Source of the DNA: Mortierella sp. BCC40632
Lineage: Eukaryota > Mortierellomycota > Mortierellomycetes > Mortierellales > Mortierellaceae
Length of the DNA stretch: 64,000 bases
Direction of reading: 5' to 3'
NCBI GenBank assembly: GCA_011634665.1
Contig: WAEK01000009.1
Span: 558,001 to 622,000 of the forward strand
The position numbers were made by a program, and so were the translations under genes. The notes beneath the pieces were generated by a model that saw nothing but the letters and a program-made list of their open reading frames with translations, made no database searches and had not been told where the DNA came from. Below are positions 21,943 to 35,423 of this stretch, piece by piece. Positions within the stretch are counted from its first letter, which is position 1. Each line of letters starts with the position of its first letter.

Positions 21943-24353
21943 TGAGGTCAGAAATGACTTACTCCTCGCATATGAGCATCCAGTAGGAGTTGCTAACCCA
22001 GTTAGCATAGGATACGTATTGCCTAATGTTGGCATATCCAGCCGCAGGTGTTGCTAAAAAAAAAAAAAAAAAAAATCAGTTCATGGGGAAAGGTGGAAGG
22101 GGAAAAAGTTAGGATAGGATTTCTCTGGGAAAAAAAGCTTTCTTTTTTCAAACAAACCTGCAATGGCCTTATCTGGGGAAATGTGTCAGCAGATGCCAAG
22201 CACCCTGACCACCATTACTATGGCCTAACATTTTACAGAAAAAGAAAAAGAGCGTCAGAACGATTAGCCCGAATTCAACCGACACAGGATCAAAAAAAAA
22301 AAAAAAAAAAAAATGGCGAATCTATAAATTTACCCGCTATGAAAAGTCTCTCTGGGTCTGGTCGGATACCAGGCAAAGACTTGAGTGCATCAGGCACTCC
22401 TGGGAGCCCGTCTGCAAGACTCTGGATAGAATTTAAAACATTCATGGTGCTGATTCCATGCCAGTCGTAGCCCCTGGAGAATGAGAGGGTAATTGAGAAA
22501 GAGAGAGAGAGAGAGAGAGAGGTCAGTAAAAGGCTTTGACTTCAGCTTGTAGACTTGTGCACATCGAATCTGTTATGTAGTAGCATTGATCTAAAAGGAA
22601 AAAATACTCTACCATGGAGAGCGTCCAGTAGGGAGCACAATCTATTGTCGAAAAAAAAAAAAAAAAACCATTTCAGAACCCCATTGGTTTGGTTTATGGG
22701 AAGGGAGATCTCTGCATAGCTCAAATTCACATTCACAAAGAAAGATAGTCACTTCACTTACCCAGGTGCGTTCGCGTTGTTTAAACTCGAGTTGCCAGAA
22801 TTTCGCCTTGACAACCTCACCACCTAATACCGAAAAGGAAGAAAGAAAGAATAACAAAGATAAAGAAAAAGGCTGGTCAATGACAATAGTCTCTCTCCTC
22901 TTACCAAACAAGCATTATCTGCATTCATGGTTCTCTCCTCCTCCTCCTCCTCCTCCTCCTCCTCCTCCCTCTCTCTTTCTCACCTGCTCCGTGTGTGGCG
23001 ACTAGGACCGGTGCCGAATGGTCTCCAAGTGACTTTGGGTCGGATGGTGGGATAGCAAACGCGTACTGGACGGTGCCATCGTGGTCTCGGAAGGTGTACA
23101 TATAAGGCTCCCCCCAATTCTTGCGCACAATCACCAATGGATCCGTCTGCAGTTTCACCGTAATCCTAGGTGGGGGCGATGGCGACGACGACATGCAAGA
23201 ATCTTTGGACTTGTGGGAACCGACCAATCCAGAAACAATCTCGAATTCAAGTGTCAGCTGAAGAGATGATTGCTCCAACTCTTCTGTGACATCTGGGTTT
23301 TCCACATGTACCCAATCGGACGAAGTTGACTCCGCGGGACTTGAAGGGGGCGAAGGAGAATGATGTTGCTCGAGTCGGATAGCAATTGGACGATGAATGG
23401 ACGGATACAGATGAATTCCCCTTTCTTTGCCACCGCCTCCTCTTCTTCCTCCTCCTCCTCCTCCTTCTTCCTCTTCTTCTTCGCTCAAGGTAGCTTCTGT
23501 CTCTGCAGCTGGCCACAACATCTCGGCCGAGAACTGGTCCGAGCCCTGGACCACTCGAACAGAACGAACATAGACACTCTCCTCACCAATGTTACGCAGT
23601 GTCACACCAACGAATTCTCCCGCAAGACGACCGTCAACAGCATCCATCAACACGATTCCTCCAAAGCCTTCTTTGGCCACTTGGACTTGGATAGCCTTGG
23701 GGATTTTGGGTTTGCCATTGTCCTTGTCCTTGTGTCTATCCTTATCCTTGTCTTTGCCTTTGTCTTGATCTTGGTTTTGTGGCTGGTCAAGAGGCTTTTT
23801 GTCGTCAGGTTTGTCCAAGAATGCCTTGATTTCACATCGGAACTTGGAGGGAGGAGGGAGGATGACTCCGCCAAAGATGCGTACTTCGTGTGCAACCCGA
23901 ACAGAGAGCGTGTGCTCGGACCCAGGCTTGAGGCGAAGTGTATGTCGAGTCAAACCATAGCCATACCAATCTCCCGACAGTCGTTCGTCATCCACATAAA
24001 AGTCGCCTACATTGAAGCATTGGATGGTGACAGAACACAAAGAAGGGGAAGAAGCGTCCTCCTCCTCTTCCTCCTCCTCCTGCTGAGCGTGTGGAGAATG
24101 AAGATGGTGCCCATGGTGGTGATGATGATGATGATGATGAGGCACCACAAAGGTGGAGCGGGCCCAGGCCTGGAACTGACTAAAGCCCCAGCCATAGAAT
24201 TGTTGGTTGAACTTCCAGTCAATGTCTGCATACTGAACTGGAACCCAGCCTTCATAGTCACTCTCAGCAATATGCCAGCTCACACGACCATGCTTGGCAA
24301 GCTCGGAAGGAAACGTTGCCTTTGGATTGTACTTGAGGTTACGGAACCCTCCT

Positions 24354-24414
<61 letters not shown>

Positions 24415-25187
24415 AGATAGATAAAACAGAAAGAAAAAAGGGTTATTCTAGTGTCCCTGATGGTGGTGAGGTAGTGGGGTAGTGGGGGGTAGTGGTTGGG
24501 TGAGCATAGAAAAGGACAAAGGAGAGAGATGAAGAAAGACCCGAATCATCTTACCAAAGGCCTCGAGGGGATCGGCACCAAAGTCCTGTTCTCGCATGCC
24601 CGTCGGGAACGGGCCTAGTACCTATTCGAACGATAGGACAAAGACCCAAAAGTAAGGGAGAGATAAAGAGAGAAGGAGACATGCCGTGCCATGATTGTTT
24701 AATTGTTGTTCAGTAGGGGGAGGGGGGGAGGAGGAGGTCTTTTTTCTTTGGCTTTGCAAGTTTTGAACTCTGTCGATCCCAGAGTGAGAGCGAGAGAGTG
24801 AAAGCGCGAGGGAGAACGAAAGAAAAGTGGTTACTTTACCTGCCACCTTGGCTTCACTTGGACATCAATACCAACGCTCTCGTTCTCGTTCTCGTTGTCA
24901 AGGTTTGGTTGTGCAATCCTTATTTGGGCAGCATTGTCCTTGTCCTCGTCTTCCCATAATTGAGGCTCATGAATCAGTGAATGACGACCTCCCATGGCGT
25001 GTTGCATGGTGGAATGAGTGGTAGAGTAATCCAGCAACTCTTGATGCAAAAAAGGTGATCGCTGGGGCAGAGTCCGAGCCGAGACGAACCCGATCCTGAG
25101 AAGAGGTGCGGTGCTCCAACAAAGGAAGTATACGACCAACAATAGCAGCGGTGTCCCCGGTGGCACTCCTGAACGGCAGGTTTTCAT
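19304..25187 (-). CDS. Secreted S9-like (prolyl-oligopeptidase-type) alpha/beta hydrolase, 16 exons, two indels
   Basis: Exons on the minus strand: 25187-24840, 24621-24555, 24351-22984, 22823-22762, 22641-22613, 22473-22334, 22224-22158, 22053-21963, 21823-21770, 21629-21514, 21401-21108, 20914-20647, 20526-20076, 19962-19747, 19581-19527, 19349-19304; about 1223 residues. The start gives a hydrophobic signal sequence (LLLLVVYFLCW). A VLGPFPTGMREQDFGADP block and a large beta region with His, Lys/Asp and Glu runs precede the catalytic part: THGAG (oxyanion-type), VLPTGRSPWGYDWHG, PERLFIAGHSNGGQGAW (nucleophile Ser), GANHWF (probable catalytic His). The C-terminus, with RPWGSRNLAMVIAGLD, closes the protein. 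One intron (20075 to 19963) is frame-consistent only as GC-AG. Odd: an extra base at 22175-22178 and a missing base at 21980-21981 break the frame between conserved motifs and create a stop. The natural substrate is unknown. Confidence 0.85.
24357..24411 (+). repeat. (GA)n microsatellite in intron 2 of the hydrolase gene
   Basis: About 26 GA units begin within ten bases of the splice acceptor (24352). On the gene strand this is a (CT)n polypyrimidine tract feeding the 3' splice site. Confidence 0.9.
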
Positions 25188-25708
25188 CAGTGAGAAGGAG
25201 GGGAGGTGTGAAGGCTCCCTACACGAGATAGGTGGGAAAGGAAAAAGAGTGAAAGAGAGAAAGAATGAGAATGAGAAAAAAGCGCGAAAAAAAAAAAAAA
25301 AAGGAGTCGAGTGGTTGGATGGTTGGATGGAAGGAGAAGAAAAGAAAAAGAAAAAGAAAAAGAGTGTCCAATGGGTCGCGGCCCTATTTATGCCAACCTC
25401 TACCTTCCTCTTTGCACCCAGACGGTGGGAACTTTTTTTCATTTGTGCATGGCCAATGGGTTGCATTTCTTGCTCGGGAGAGAAGCCCGGTCCTCCTCTC
25501 TGTCTTCTTTTTTCTGCTTCTTTTTCTGCTTCTTCTCTTCTTCTTCTTCTCTCTCTCTTTCTCTTCCCCCCCCTCGCCTCCCCCAACATACCGTTAGACC
25601 AAACTTTGGTCCTGCGAAACAAAAGAGGAACGCGCGTTTTTATTCAACAGTTTCTGTGCGCCCAACCAGCATCCTTCCTTCTCGCACCCTCCCCATCCTC
25701 TCCCGACC
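25188..25708. other. Intergenic, promoter of the S9-like gene
   Basis: No gene. The plus strand is GA/A-rich up to about 25370 (CT-rich in the sense of the hydrolase gene), then CT-rich near 25500-25580. Confidence 0.55.
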
Positions 25709-27094
25709 CTAGATCTCTACAAGTGGTCCAACACAGCTACTGCACTGCTGTACGTCCCAGTTTTCTCTGTTCAGTGCCCACAGTCGTTTCTCCTGAGTGT
25801 ACGACTGGGTTACATGTTGTCCATGGACCAAAGATGGCTCTTGTCGCTGACGTGAACGTTGTTGCTGATGGTGTCCTTGGCCTTGTCTTGAGGTAGCGTG
25901 TAAAGAAAAAAGACCCGCTTCCTTCTCTCCTTGCTTTCCCCTCATTGAATTCTGTCCCTTCTCTCTCAGTGGCCGGTCCAGGTCGTCTGAACCAGACTCT
26001 GTGCCTGAACCCCATCCCTGATCTGTCTTATCAAGGGAGGTCAGTGCGCCCCCGTCCTTGACCTGACTCTCTCTCCATCTCCGCACCTTAGAATGCTCGT
26101 CGTCTAAACTTTCTGCTCCTCTGGGAGATGACGAAAGTGTTGTCGAGAACCGAACATTGCGACTACTAGTCGAGTTCTCGAAAGAGTCAAAAGTGGTCTC
26201 TCCATCTCTTCTCGACACCCCTCCCATACGTGCCCGGGCTGTTGTTGACGTCTCTTCACGGTGGCGGATCTTACTGCTACCCCCTGATGGGCGCATCCCT
26301 TCAAGGCCTTTTGACCGACCCTCCAGAGCCCGGTCATAATGTTGTTGTTGCCGTTGTTGCTGCTGTTGCTGCTGTTGCTCACTCTCGTTTTTCCTTGTCC
26401 TCGTCCTCAGTACGTTGAGTTCCTCCTCTTGACTTTCCAACTCTTGAACTTTCAATGCGTACTGTCGTTGCAATAAATCCAGTTGCAATTCAAGAGTAAT
26501 CTTTTCTTGTCTTAATCCATCAAATCCTCGTTGCAGAACCGTGATCTGGTCCAACAAAAACTCAAACTTGCGTTGCTCGACCGTCAACAGTGGTCTTGTC
26601 GCCTCGACCACCGCCTCTCGTCCCTGGAGCATGGAAGAGGCCGAAGACGAGGTGAGGGAAGATGTAGAGTTTACCGTAAACCGACGAGTGACTTTGGATC
26701 GTCTCGTTCGGGAAGTGGTTGCGATCGAGTCCAGAATTGATACCATGGCTGCATCGCCCAGTCTGGGCCCTTGTTGTTGTTGCTCCTTTCCGTCTCCCTT
26801 TTTTTGTGGCGGTGGCGGTGGTGGTGGTGCTGGTGGTAGCTCCTGAGAGGATGGAGCAACGGGGTTGTTCGAATCTGTGCCAACTGTGACGGTCGGGGTA
26901 AACTCTGCCGTCAGAGACTCTGGATTCAAACAACCTGATCCAAAAGAATGAATATCCTTTTTCACAAGTGAATTTTCCTGAGCACGACCCCGAGGCACGG
27001 CAAGATCCTGCTGATAATGTTGCAACGATCCTTCTTCTTGTAATGTCAATGTTTCTGCCATGACAGTAGTCGGTGTCTCGAATGACTGCTGGTG

Positions 27095-27125
<31 letters not shown>

Positions 27126-28447
27126 TGTGCTCTTTGTCGAGTTTGTTGTTGAAATCGCTTCAATTGAGCTTGCACATGCATTTGCTTGTTCCCCATGGCC
27201 AACACCAAATCCTGGAGTCGTTCCACCTCACCCCGATATCGACTGGCCACCCTTTCCAGTTCCAAGGCCTCCATCCTTGCTCTTTCCTTTTCTCGTTCCA
27301 ATTGCTCCGTCACCCCCACCTTGTCCTCGACCGACTCGGCTAATCGAGCCCGAATTTCTCTCAACTGATCCAGCAAATGTCGGTTCTCTTCCTGTAACGC
27401 ATTCACCAGCTCACCACTGGACCGAAGTCGTTTCAGATACTTGACATTGTCTTCATGACATTCTGTCATTTCAAACGAAAGCATGTCCCGATCCTGAATC
27501 GCTTCTCTTAATGCTTGGCCTTGTTCCTGGGTTTGTTGTTGAAGTAACTTGAGTTCTTGAGCTTGCTTTTCGACCGTGGCCTTGAGTTGATGGTTCTCAT
27601 CCTGAAGGGTTCCTAGTTGGATCCGAACCTTTTCGTGTTCTGTCTTGAGTGTCTGAAGTGATTGGCGACGGTGTCGTTCCGCATGGCTGTGGTTGTGATC
27701 GAGCAAGGATGGATCACGTTGTGGCTGCTGTTGTTGTTGCTGTTGTTGTTGCTGATGATGGTGATGATGATGATCCACCTGGACCCAGCCCATGGGAACT
27801 CCTTCATTCATTCCACCTCCTGTGATTCCAACTCCTGTTCCTATCATAAACGGTGAAGACAACCTGGACGAGGACGAAGGCGAGGACGGAGATGAGGAGA
27901 GCGATGGTGATTTGACAAGAGGTGAAAAGGCCGCAGAGGCAGCAGCGGAAAAAAGTTGAAAGGGGGAAGAACTCAGTCGTCGTTGTTGACGTGGCCGCGG
28001 CGGTTCCTCGACTGTGGCCATTAGAGGTTGCTCCATCTCGGAGGTAAAAGAGGAAGGGGATCCGACAGCAGGAGAGGCTGGATGTTGGGTCGTTTGGGGA
28101 GAACTGGGCGCCTGTTCCTGGATCGTGATCAGCGGAGACAGGCTCAGGGTGAGCCTGGCTGACTCTTCCGATCCGATACCTGGTCTCGGGTCGATACTCC
28201 ACGTCTGGTGGGCCGGTTCAGGATTAGCTGCATTGTCTGAAGGGATTCCATGAGGTGAGAAAGAAGAGGGTGTTCGAGGCATTGGAGTGGTCTCTGGGAC
28301 GTTCTGAGCGAGCAATGAGGATGAGCCCGAGTCCTGTGGTGAATTCATTTGAATCGGCTCATCTCCAGCCCTGGCTATGGTCCGATGACCCGCAGTGAAG
28401 GTTGTGGATGTTGCCGCAGAAGCATTGCCAAGGCCAGGCCTATCCAT
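25709..28447 (-). CDS. Large coiled-coil protein of unknown function
   Basis: A single 912-codon ORF from ATG at 28447 to the stop at 25709, with no intron needed. Residues 1-240 are Ser/Pro/Thr-rich and disordered, with a short run of His then Gln. Residues ~250-450 form heptad-rich coiled coil (ENHQLKATVEKQAQELKLLQ, LQEENRHLLDQLREIRARL). A poly-Gln run follows. A second coil lies around residues 625-700 (LDQITVLQRGFDGLRQEK, LELQLDLLQRQY). The remainder is Arg/Ser-rich and ends in a short Cys-containing tail. There is no enzyme motif or membrane segment. The architecture suggests a cytoskeletal, spindle-pole or trafficking scaffold, but nothing specific supports one of these. The upstream region is CT-rich in the sense strand. 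Confidence 0.8.
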
Positions 28448-29739
28448 TGAAGGAGACCAAGCAAGAGTGATCCAATTTGAAAGATCGTTTTTTCACAAAA
28501 GTTGAAATGAAAAAAGAAGAGAAAGAGTCCAGTTGAAGAAAGGACAGAGAGAATGAAAAAGAAATGAAAAAAGAATGAAAAGAAAATGAAAAGAGAGAGA
28601 GAGCTGAGGGAGAGGAAAAGATGGATAAGGGTGGATGGAATGGGATGGGATGAATGGAAAAAAAGATTTTCTCCTCCCTTTCGTCGGCTGTGTGTTCCTG
28701 GAGGCAAAGCGTCTATCGAGACCCGTGTCTCTGAAATATACGGCGGCAGCAATAACCTTTTTTATCCAGCAGAAAGGCAGGCAGTCCTTGTTAGCAATGT
28801 GCAGTTGGCACAGGCCACAAAAGGGCCACAACGCCAAAACGCCACAACAGGCCACTGTGAGCTCTTTCTCTTTCTCACCCGTCTGTCTCATGTTTGACGC
28901 TTTCAATTCTCAGGTCACCATCCGACCCATGTCTGTATCTCTCTCTCTCTCTCTCTCTTTTTTTTTCCCCGCTTCCTTTATTGGCATTCAATACCGTATG
29001 AATGTCGACTTCTTCATTCACCAGGGTGAGTGAGATCCCCTCACCTTGCACACAGTTTCTCTGCCTGCTCATTCCCTCTTTTGTGCCCAAATACCATCTA
29101 CTCTCGAGATTTCGTAGCAGCCGATGAACATTCTCAAGCAAGGCACAGGACAGAAAAGACAAAAATTGATAGAGACGGCCATCGTAGGACCCTATACACT
29201 TGTGGGCTATGCTCGCCAAGCTCTCCAAAGACAGTGGGACACCAGTAGCAAAAGTACAAAGAGCTGCCCATGTCAGTGAAAATTACTTGTCAACAATAAT
29301 ATTCGTGATAGTGTAGGACAAACACAAGAGCAAAAAGGGGACTCGTAAGGATTCTGTTAAATGACTAAACAGATGCGCCAAAAGCTCATCGCTGAAGAAA
29401 AAAAGTAATGAATCAACCCTCAGGTACTCTGCTCGAATATCCAGAAATAAACACCCCCTTCATGGAAACGGAAACGATACTAGACTGAGGGAAAACAACC
29501 ATGCCATCGTGGTTCTACTTCATCAGACTTGAGCCAGGAATGGTTAAAGAATTTGCGCTCTTTGGAAGACCGAGAATCTCCATGCTTCGACTTTGTTAGG
29601 ATAACCATCGGCTTGGACTTGCTCACTTTTGTGCTGGTCCTAAACAAATGGTGTCCTTCCTCTCTCTTTTGAAGAGAAGGAGTAGAGGCTTAAATTTCTT
29701 CAAAAGCCAGGGAGGGGTCTGCTACAACCCATTTTTCAG

Positions 29740-29773
<34 letters not shown>

Positions 29774-31526
29774 CAGGGACTCCTCGGCGAACACAAAGCA
29801 ACTCTCATCTTCCACTGTACTCTTTATCACCAACTTTTCCCTGTCGCTGCAGCTTCTCTTCTCTTAATGCGCCCCACCAAGGCTGGTATGCTAGTGAACG
29901 TCACTTTGCTCTTGACTCAGCGATAGGGAACACTTGGTGTCTGTGCGCAGTCCGTCCTCCTTGACCATGGCACTGAACAAGACAACCCAAGGTTGGTGCA
30001 AGTTATCAAAAGCAAAGCAAGAGCAAATAGGAGGTTCATTGACAGTGGGATTAGTATTTTCCTATGACTCATGACCGCAATGCTCACCACTGCCCACTAT
30101 CTAAAGCCTCATTTGTTTCTATTTTTTCTTTTATTTCGCGTCAAAGTAGACAAGACCTCAAGTCATTTCTCTTATTGTTATCTCTGATTTCTTCCTTTCA
30201 TCCAGATTTCTCTTCTTCAACGTCGCTCGGCTTAATTACCAAGAGGCTAGCTTCCGGGGTAAGGCAGATCTCTTTTTCTCTATCTTTCCTCCTTTCCATC
30301 CCATCTCTTTGTCTTTGACTGCTCCTTCTTTGCAGGTATTTTCTCTCTCTCGCACACGCTCTTCGCTTTTGTCTATCTTTCCTCTGTCTTCTCTCTATGC
30401 TACCTACATGTCTTGTTATTTCTCTGTTCTGATCGGAATTGTCGTTAGCATGCGAAGAAGCGCCACTAAAAGTTCTCTAACCTTGAAGGTACCCTCCCAA
30501 AAAAAAAAAACGAACATTTCCAACCACTGCATCTTTACATGATCAACGTCCATCAACAATTCTTGTCTTTATTCAGAGGTCTATCTTCTCCAAGGAAGGA
30601 CACGTTTGCTATTACGGATTAGGGCTGATCAAAGAAGAGCATGTTAGTGACACTCATTTAAAAAGGCCATGAACCCGAAACCGAATCTTTAAAAATCACT
30701 CTTCGCATGGAAATCTGAAGCGATAGCAGACACTCGCATTTTTTTTCTCTCCCACCTTTCTGGACGCACAGGGGTAGGATTGATTGTGTGTTCACATTGA
30801 AGTAACAAAAGCGCAGTCAAAACCAGAGCAGTCGAAAAAAAAAAAAAAAAAAAAAAAATGGTTTACGTTCTACAAAGCTACGAGTACTGCCGTTTTGAAA
30901 GAGGGGGTGAATTACACTTGTGTCCCCTCCCCCCTTCCCTCCCCTTCCCTGTCATCGTCGTCACTCTGTGAGAATACTAAACTTTATCTTTTTTCTCCAC
31001 TCTCCTTCTCTCTCCCAAAGAAGGGTGTGATCGCTTTGGGAAAGAAAAAAAAAAAAAAAAAATGTGTTTTTTTCCTATTGACTGAAGAGAGCCCAATTGC
31101 AAAAAGGCGATTTTTTTTTTTTTTACCTTTTTATTTTTTCGATAAACCAGAGACTGGAATGTCTCCATCCATATTATCAGAAAACAATATTATTTTTTTT
31201 AATGTAAATGTGATTATTAACTTTGCCATGTTCAAAAAAAAGCGTTGCATGGTCGGTCATAGTATTGTAGACAGTGTATAAGTAATGGGTGTGCAGGTGT
31301 GTGTTGTGTGTTGTGCGTTGTGTGTGTTATCCTATTGTATGGAGCTAGGGACAATTCCCAAAGACCTTTTTTTTTTTTTTTTTCCTCTTTTCACTTTCAA
31401 CGTCCCTCTTCTCCCCTAGGGAAAAGAAAAATAAAATAAAATAAAAACTATCCCTTGATCATTTTACTCACCACCACCTACAACTTGGTTACACATTATA
31501 TGGCTTATTATTATTATTATTATTAT
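28448..31526. other. Intergenic region with A/T homopolymers, no gene recognised
   Basis: From 28448 to ~28640 the plus strand is GA-rich, the sense-strand CT leader of the coiled-coil gene. The rest holds mixed AT-rich sequence, an A-run of ~32 at 29740-29771, A-runs near 30837-30858 and 31047-31062, and T-runs near 31109-31124. Short ORFs (for example minus 28875-29228) have no recognisable features. Near 31505 an ATT repeat lies just downstream of the zinc-finger gene stop. Confidence 0.5.
29740..29771 (+). repeat. A-run of about 32 bases
   Basis: This is one of the longest A homopolymers in the window. It could be the tail of a short retroelement insertion, but no flanking target duplication was identified. 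Confidence 0.8.
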
Positions 31527-33487
31527 TCACCGATTCCGGACGGGAATAGGGGCCGAGTGAAACTTCCTTTCATCCAGTGAGGACGAGGCTACATGACCAC
31601 TGCTTCCATGACCTTGACCTTGTCCATGTCCATGATAATACGAATGTCCTGACGAAGTCGACGACTGGGGCGAATGGTAGAATGACGACGGCGTCGATAA
31701 AGTCGGCGAAGATGCATAGTGGTGATGTCCCGACGAGGAAGACGAGGACTGGGGTGAATGGAGATAAGAGGAAGACGATGAAGAGGACGAATGTTGATGG
31801 TGATGTCCACCGCTCCGCTGATGAGGTTGTGGTAGCTGTTGTGACTGAGGCAAAGAGGAAGGATGATTGGGGAAGGATTGTGAAAACGGACTAGGGCTTG
31901 CAGCACTGGACGAGCTCGAGAATGAGAACGAGTGTGAGTGGTGGTGGTGCGAATGATGACCATTGGATCCATTTCCGTACCCATGACTGCCACGATCAAA
32001 CCCATGGCCTCCAGTGGAAGAAGGTGTGGAGGGTGAGGCGGGCGAGCGACCATAGTCGTACGAGTGTTGGTGTCGGTGATGGCCGTGGTGACTTGATGGG
32101 TGAGGCGAGGATACTGGACCGTACTGTGGTGAGGGTGAGGAGCCGTTATGACCTCCATGGTGTGTATACGACATGGAAGGCTGCGAGTATCCTGATCCAT
32201 GCAAAGGCAGCGAAGGCAGTGACGATGACATGGTGACATCCATGGGCTCTGACTTTGGACTAACGCTACTGGCATGGCCATTGCTCTGGCTGTGGCTCTG
32301 GCTGTGGCTGTGACCCTGGCTCTGACTTTGGCCTTGGCTCTGACTTTGAGGCTCCCATCGGGTGGGTCGAGAGTGTGATCCATGCATATGAAAATGAGAG
32401 GGCAACGAAGACGACATCTCGTGATGGCCGAGGTCCGACAAGTGGCGGTGATGGCCAGACGTACCGCCATGGCCATGGTGACGGAATCCATTGGCAGAGC
32501 CACCGTAACTGGAACGATCACGTTCAAAGTCGATGGCACTACTGCTGTGGTGATGCATGTGGCGTGACAATGGGCCAGGCTCACCTTGGTAAGAGGAAGA
32601 GTGGCCTTGACTGGGGGGAGAGTGGCGGTGGAACGAACTTGGGGAGCTGGTTCCAAAGAATTTGGCCGAGGCAGCGGGACCAAGAGAGCGCGAGCCTAAG
32701 GCAGAGCTACCGAGTCTGTCCTGGTTGAGAGGAGGGAGGTGACCATTGGAGAGGGAGTGTGGGCCAGGCGAAGGGGGTGGCGAGTGGGCGAGCGACTGTG
32801 ACTGAGAGCGCTTCAGGGATCGAGCAGGAGCAAGGGCGGGCTTGGCAGCAAGGCTTAGCGATTCAAGCACACCGGCGGCAAGTTGTTCCCTGTTGTCGCT
32901 GTTGGGTTGGAGAAATAGAAATAGAGATGGAGCGTTAGGACAGGCGGGTGGAGCAAACAGAGTTGGAGAGAAGGGGGCGCATGCGCGGGAAACAAAGACA
33001 TTGGTGAACACAGATGGAAGGGGGGTCAGGGGTCAGGTGGACGGATCAGATTCCCGCCACAGTCAGACAAGAGAGAGAAAGAGAGAGAGAGACATTGATA
33101 TGCGGGGGACAGAAGGTACAAGTGGGCGCAGGGCCATGATTAATGATCATCATCATCATCATCAAGAGAGAATCCGCTGCGGGACTGTGCGTGAATTGTG
33201 TGTGTCCGAGAGAAAAATATGTACCTGATGAGGCTGCGGACATCTGGCTCGTGACCTTTCTGGTGTCGGGTCAGAGTCGTGCGCCGGGTGAACGTCTTGC
33301 CACAGCCGGGATGCTCACACACGTACGGTCGCTTGCCTGTGTGTGTCCTACGATGGCGTGCAAGTGATGAAGACTAGATAGTAATAAGAGAAAAGATCAA
33401 AGTATATAACAAAAAGAAATTTGTAGAAAAAAAAAAAAAAAAAAAAAAAACAGAGAGAGAGAGAGAGAGACAGAGAGAAAGAGTAAG

Positions 33488-33519
<32 letters not shown>

Positions 33520-34446
33520 ATATTAGCAAAGCAGGCGCAGATGACGCATGGGGCACTGAGCAAAAAAAAAAAAAAAGTTTTTTCTCCTCCTTCTTCTCCT
33601 CTGACCCCCTTCTCCCATCTCCGAAAGAAAAAGAGCAAAGCAAAGGGCCGGGCCATAGCGAGAAATGCGATCGGGCCGCTAGGGAACACATTGGGCCGAT
33701 GTCCTTCCTGCATTGTCTGTCATCAAGGAGCGTGGCTGAGAGGGAAGCATTGGCCAGAGCCAAGAAAAAAAAGAGAGAGAGAGAGAGAAAGAGAGAGAGA
33801 GGTGCGTGCTCGTGTGTGTATGTGTGTCTGAGAATCTGCTTGCGTGTGTGGTGTGTGGTGTGTGTCAATGTAAATTGGATTTGTGTGTGTGCGAAGTGTG
33901 CATGTGCGTGTGCGTGTGCTCGTGCCGAGAGACAGACAGACAGGGGCGATGTGACCCACAACAGCACGGCGAGGTGCCCACAGAAGAGAGAGAGAAGAGA
34001 AAGGGAGAGAGTGACTTTGATGTGAACTCTATTCCTGTTCGTTTGCGCGGGCTTGTCCTCTGACGAAAGAGAATTCAGGGGGTTTGTGCGTCAATGGGGA
34101 AGAGTCCCTCTGCGGGTCTGTGGTCTGCTGTTGCCCTTGCTGTTAGCATTGCTGCTGCTGCAGTTGTTGCTGCTCTTCTGCCCTACTCTGCCCTGCCACC
34201 CTCCTCCTCTTTCTCCTCCTCCATTTTTTCACCTAATGAAGGCCATTGCTTCAGTCCACTCTTGATTATGACCTGGTGACACTGCACCCTGTCCTCTTAC
34301 AGAAGAAAAAAAGAAAAAACAAAGCCATCACTCCCAGTACCAGAGCTACTGTGAAAAATGGAGTTTGTGCACCAACAAGCCCTGCTTTGTCCCTGTTGTC
34401 CGTTTCGATACTGATACTGAAACGGAGTAACAAAGACAGTGATCAA

Positions 34447-34506
<60 letters not shown>

Positions 34507-34606
34507 ACAATGAGGAATGGATAGAAACTCTGCAGCGACATCAAAACAGTGACAGGGCCTCTTCCTCTTTTTCTCTTCTGCACCCAGACATGGACCAATG
34601 TCAGTG

Positions 34607-34690
<84 letters not shown>

Positions 34691-35189
34691 AAAGAGAGCG
34701 AACGAAAAAGAGATGGCTCCTTGGTTCGCGAGTGGGAGCAACGGTAGAGTAGGGGTAGACACAAACAGAGAGGACAGACAGATAGGCAGGGAGAGAGATA
34801 AAAAAAAAAAAAAAGCACACTTACATCACTGAACGACTTTTGACAAAACTCATACTCGCAGACATGGGGCCGTTCTCCTGTGTGGGTACGGTAATGGACA
34901 GTGAGGGCTGACCGCTGGATGAATTGCTTTCCGCAGCCTGTCCACTGGCATTGGTATGGTCTATTCCAACATGGTGAGAAAAGTAAAACTGGCATGAGGA
35001 TCCACGGCTGATCTCTGAAAAAAAAGCACTCCTACCCCCTCTCTCTTGCTCTCTCTCTCCCGTGGCACGCTTTTTTTTTTTTTTTTTTTTTTTGTCCGAG
35101 AGGAAGCGCAAAGAAAAGGAATAAAAAAAAATAGGCATGACCAGCAGTGAAGACAGTGTGGCCGAGGAAGAGGAGGAAGAGGTCGATGT

Positions 35190-35228
<39 letters not shown>

Positions 35229-35356
35229 TGAGGGGTAGGGAGAGTGGCTGTCGTAGAAGGGACAAGGTCGAGTCCAAAGCGATCATGGGCATGCTTATTG
35301 GAGCTGACATGATCACACACTGCTTTTTTTTCCCTTCCCACTCCTGTTGCTGCTCC

Positions 35357-35423
<67 letters not shown>

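Noticed and set aside
22907..22920. A 14-bp microexon in the S9-like gene
   Set aside because: It has splice-like borders and fits in phase, but joining 22984 directly to 22823 gives THGAGGEVV, a better match to the expected oxyanion motif, without it.
23360..24355. 331-codon plus-strand ORF
   Set aside because: It is antisense to the largest exon of the S9-like gene, whose frame contains conserved motifs; the plus frame is a shadow of acidic and His-rich codons.
31589..32683. 364-codon minus-strand ORF in another frame of the zinc-finger gene
   Set aside because: It overlaps the last exon, which joins in phase to four C2H2 fingers; the alternative frame has no motif and a biased Thr/Met/Arg composition.
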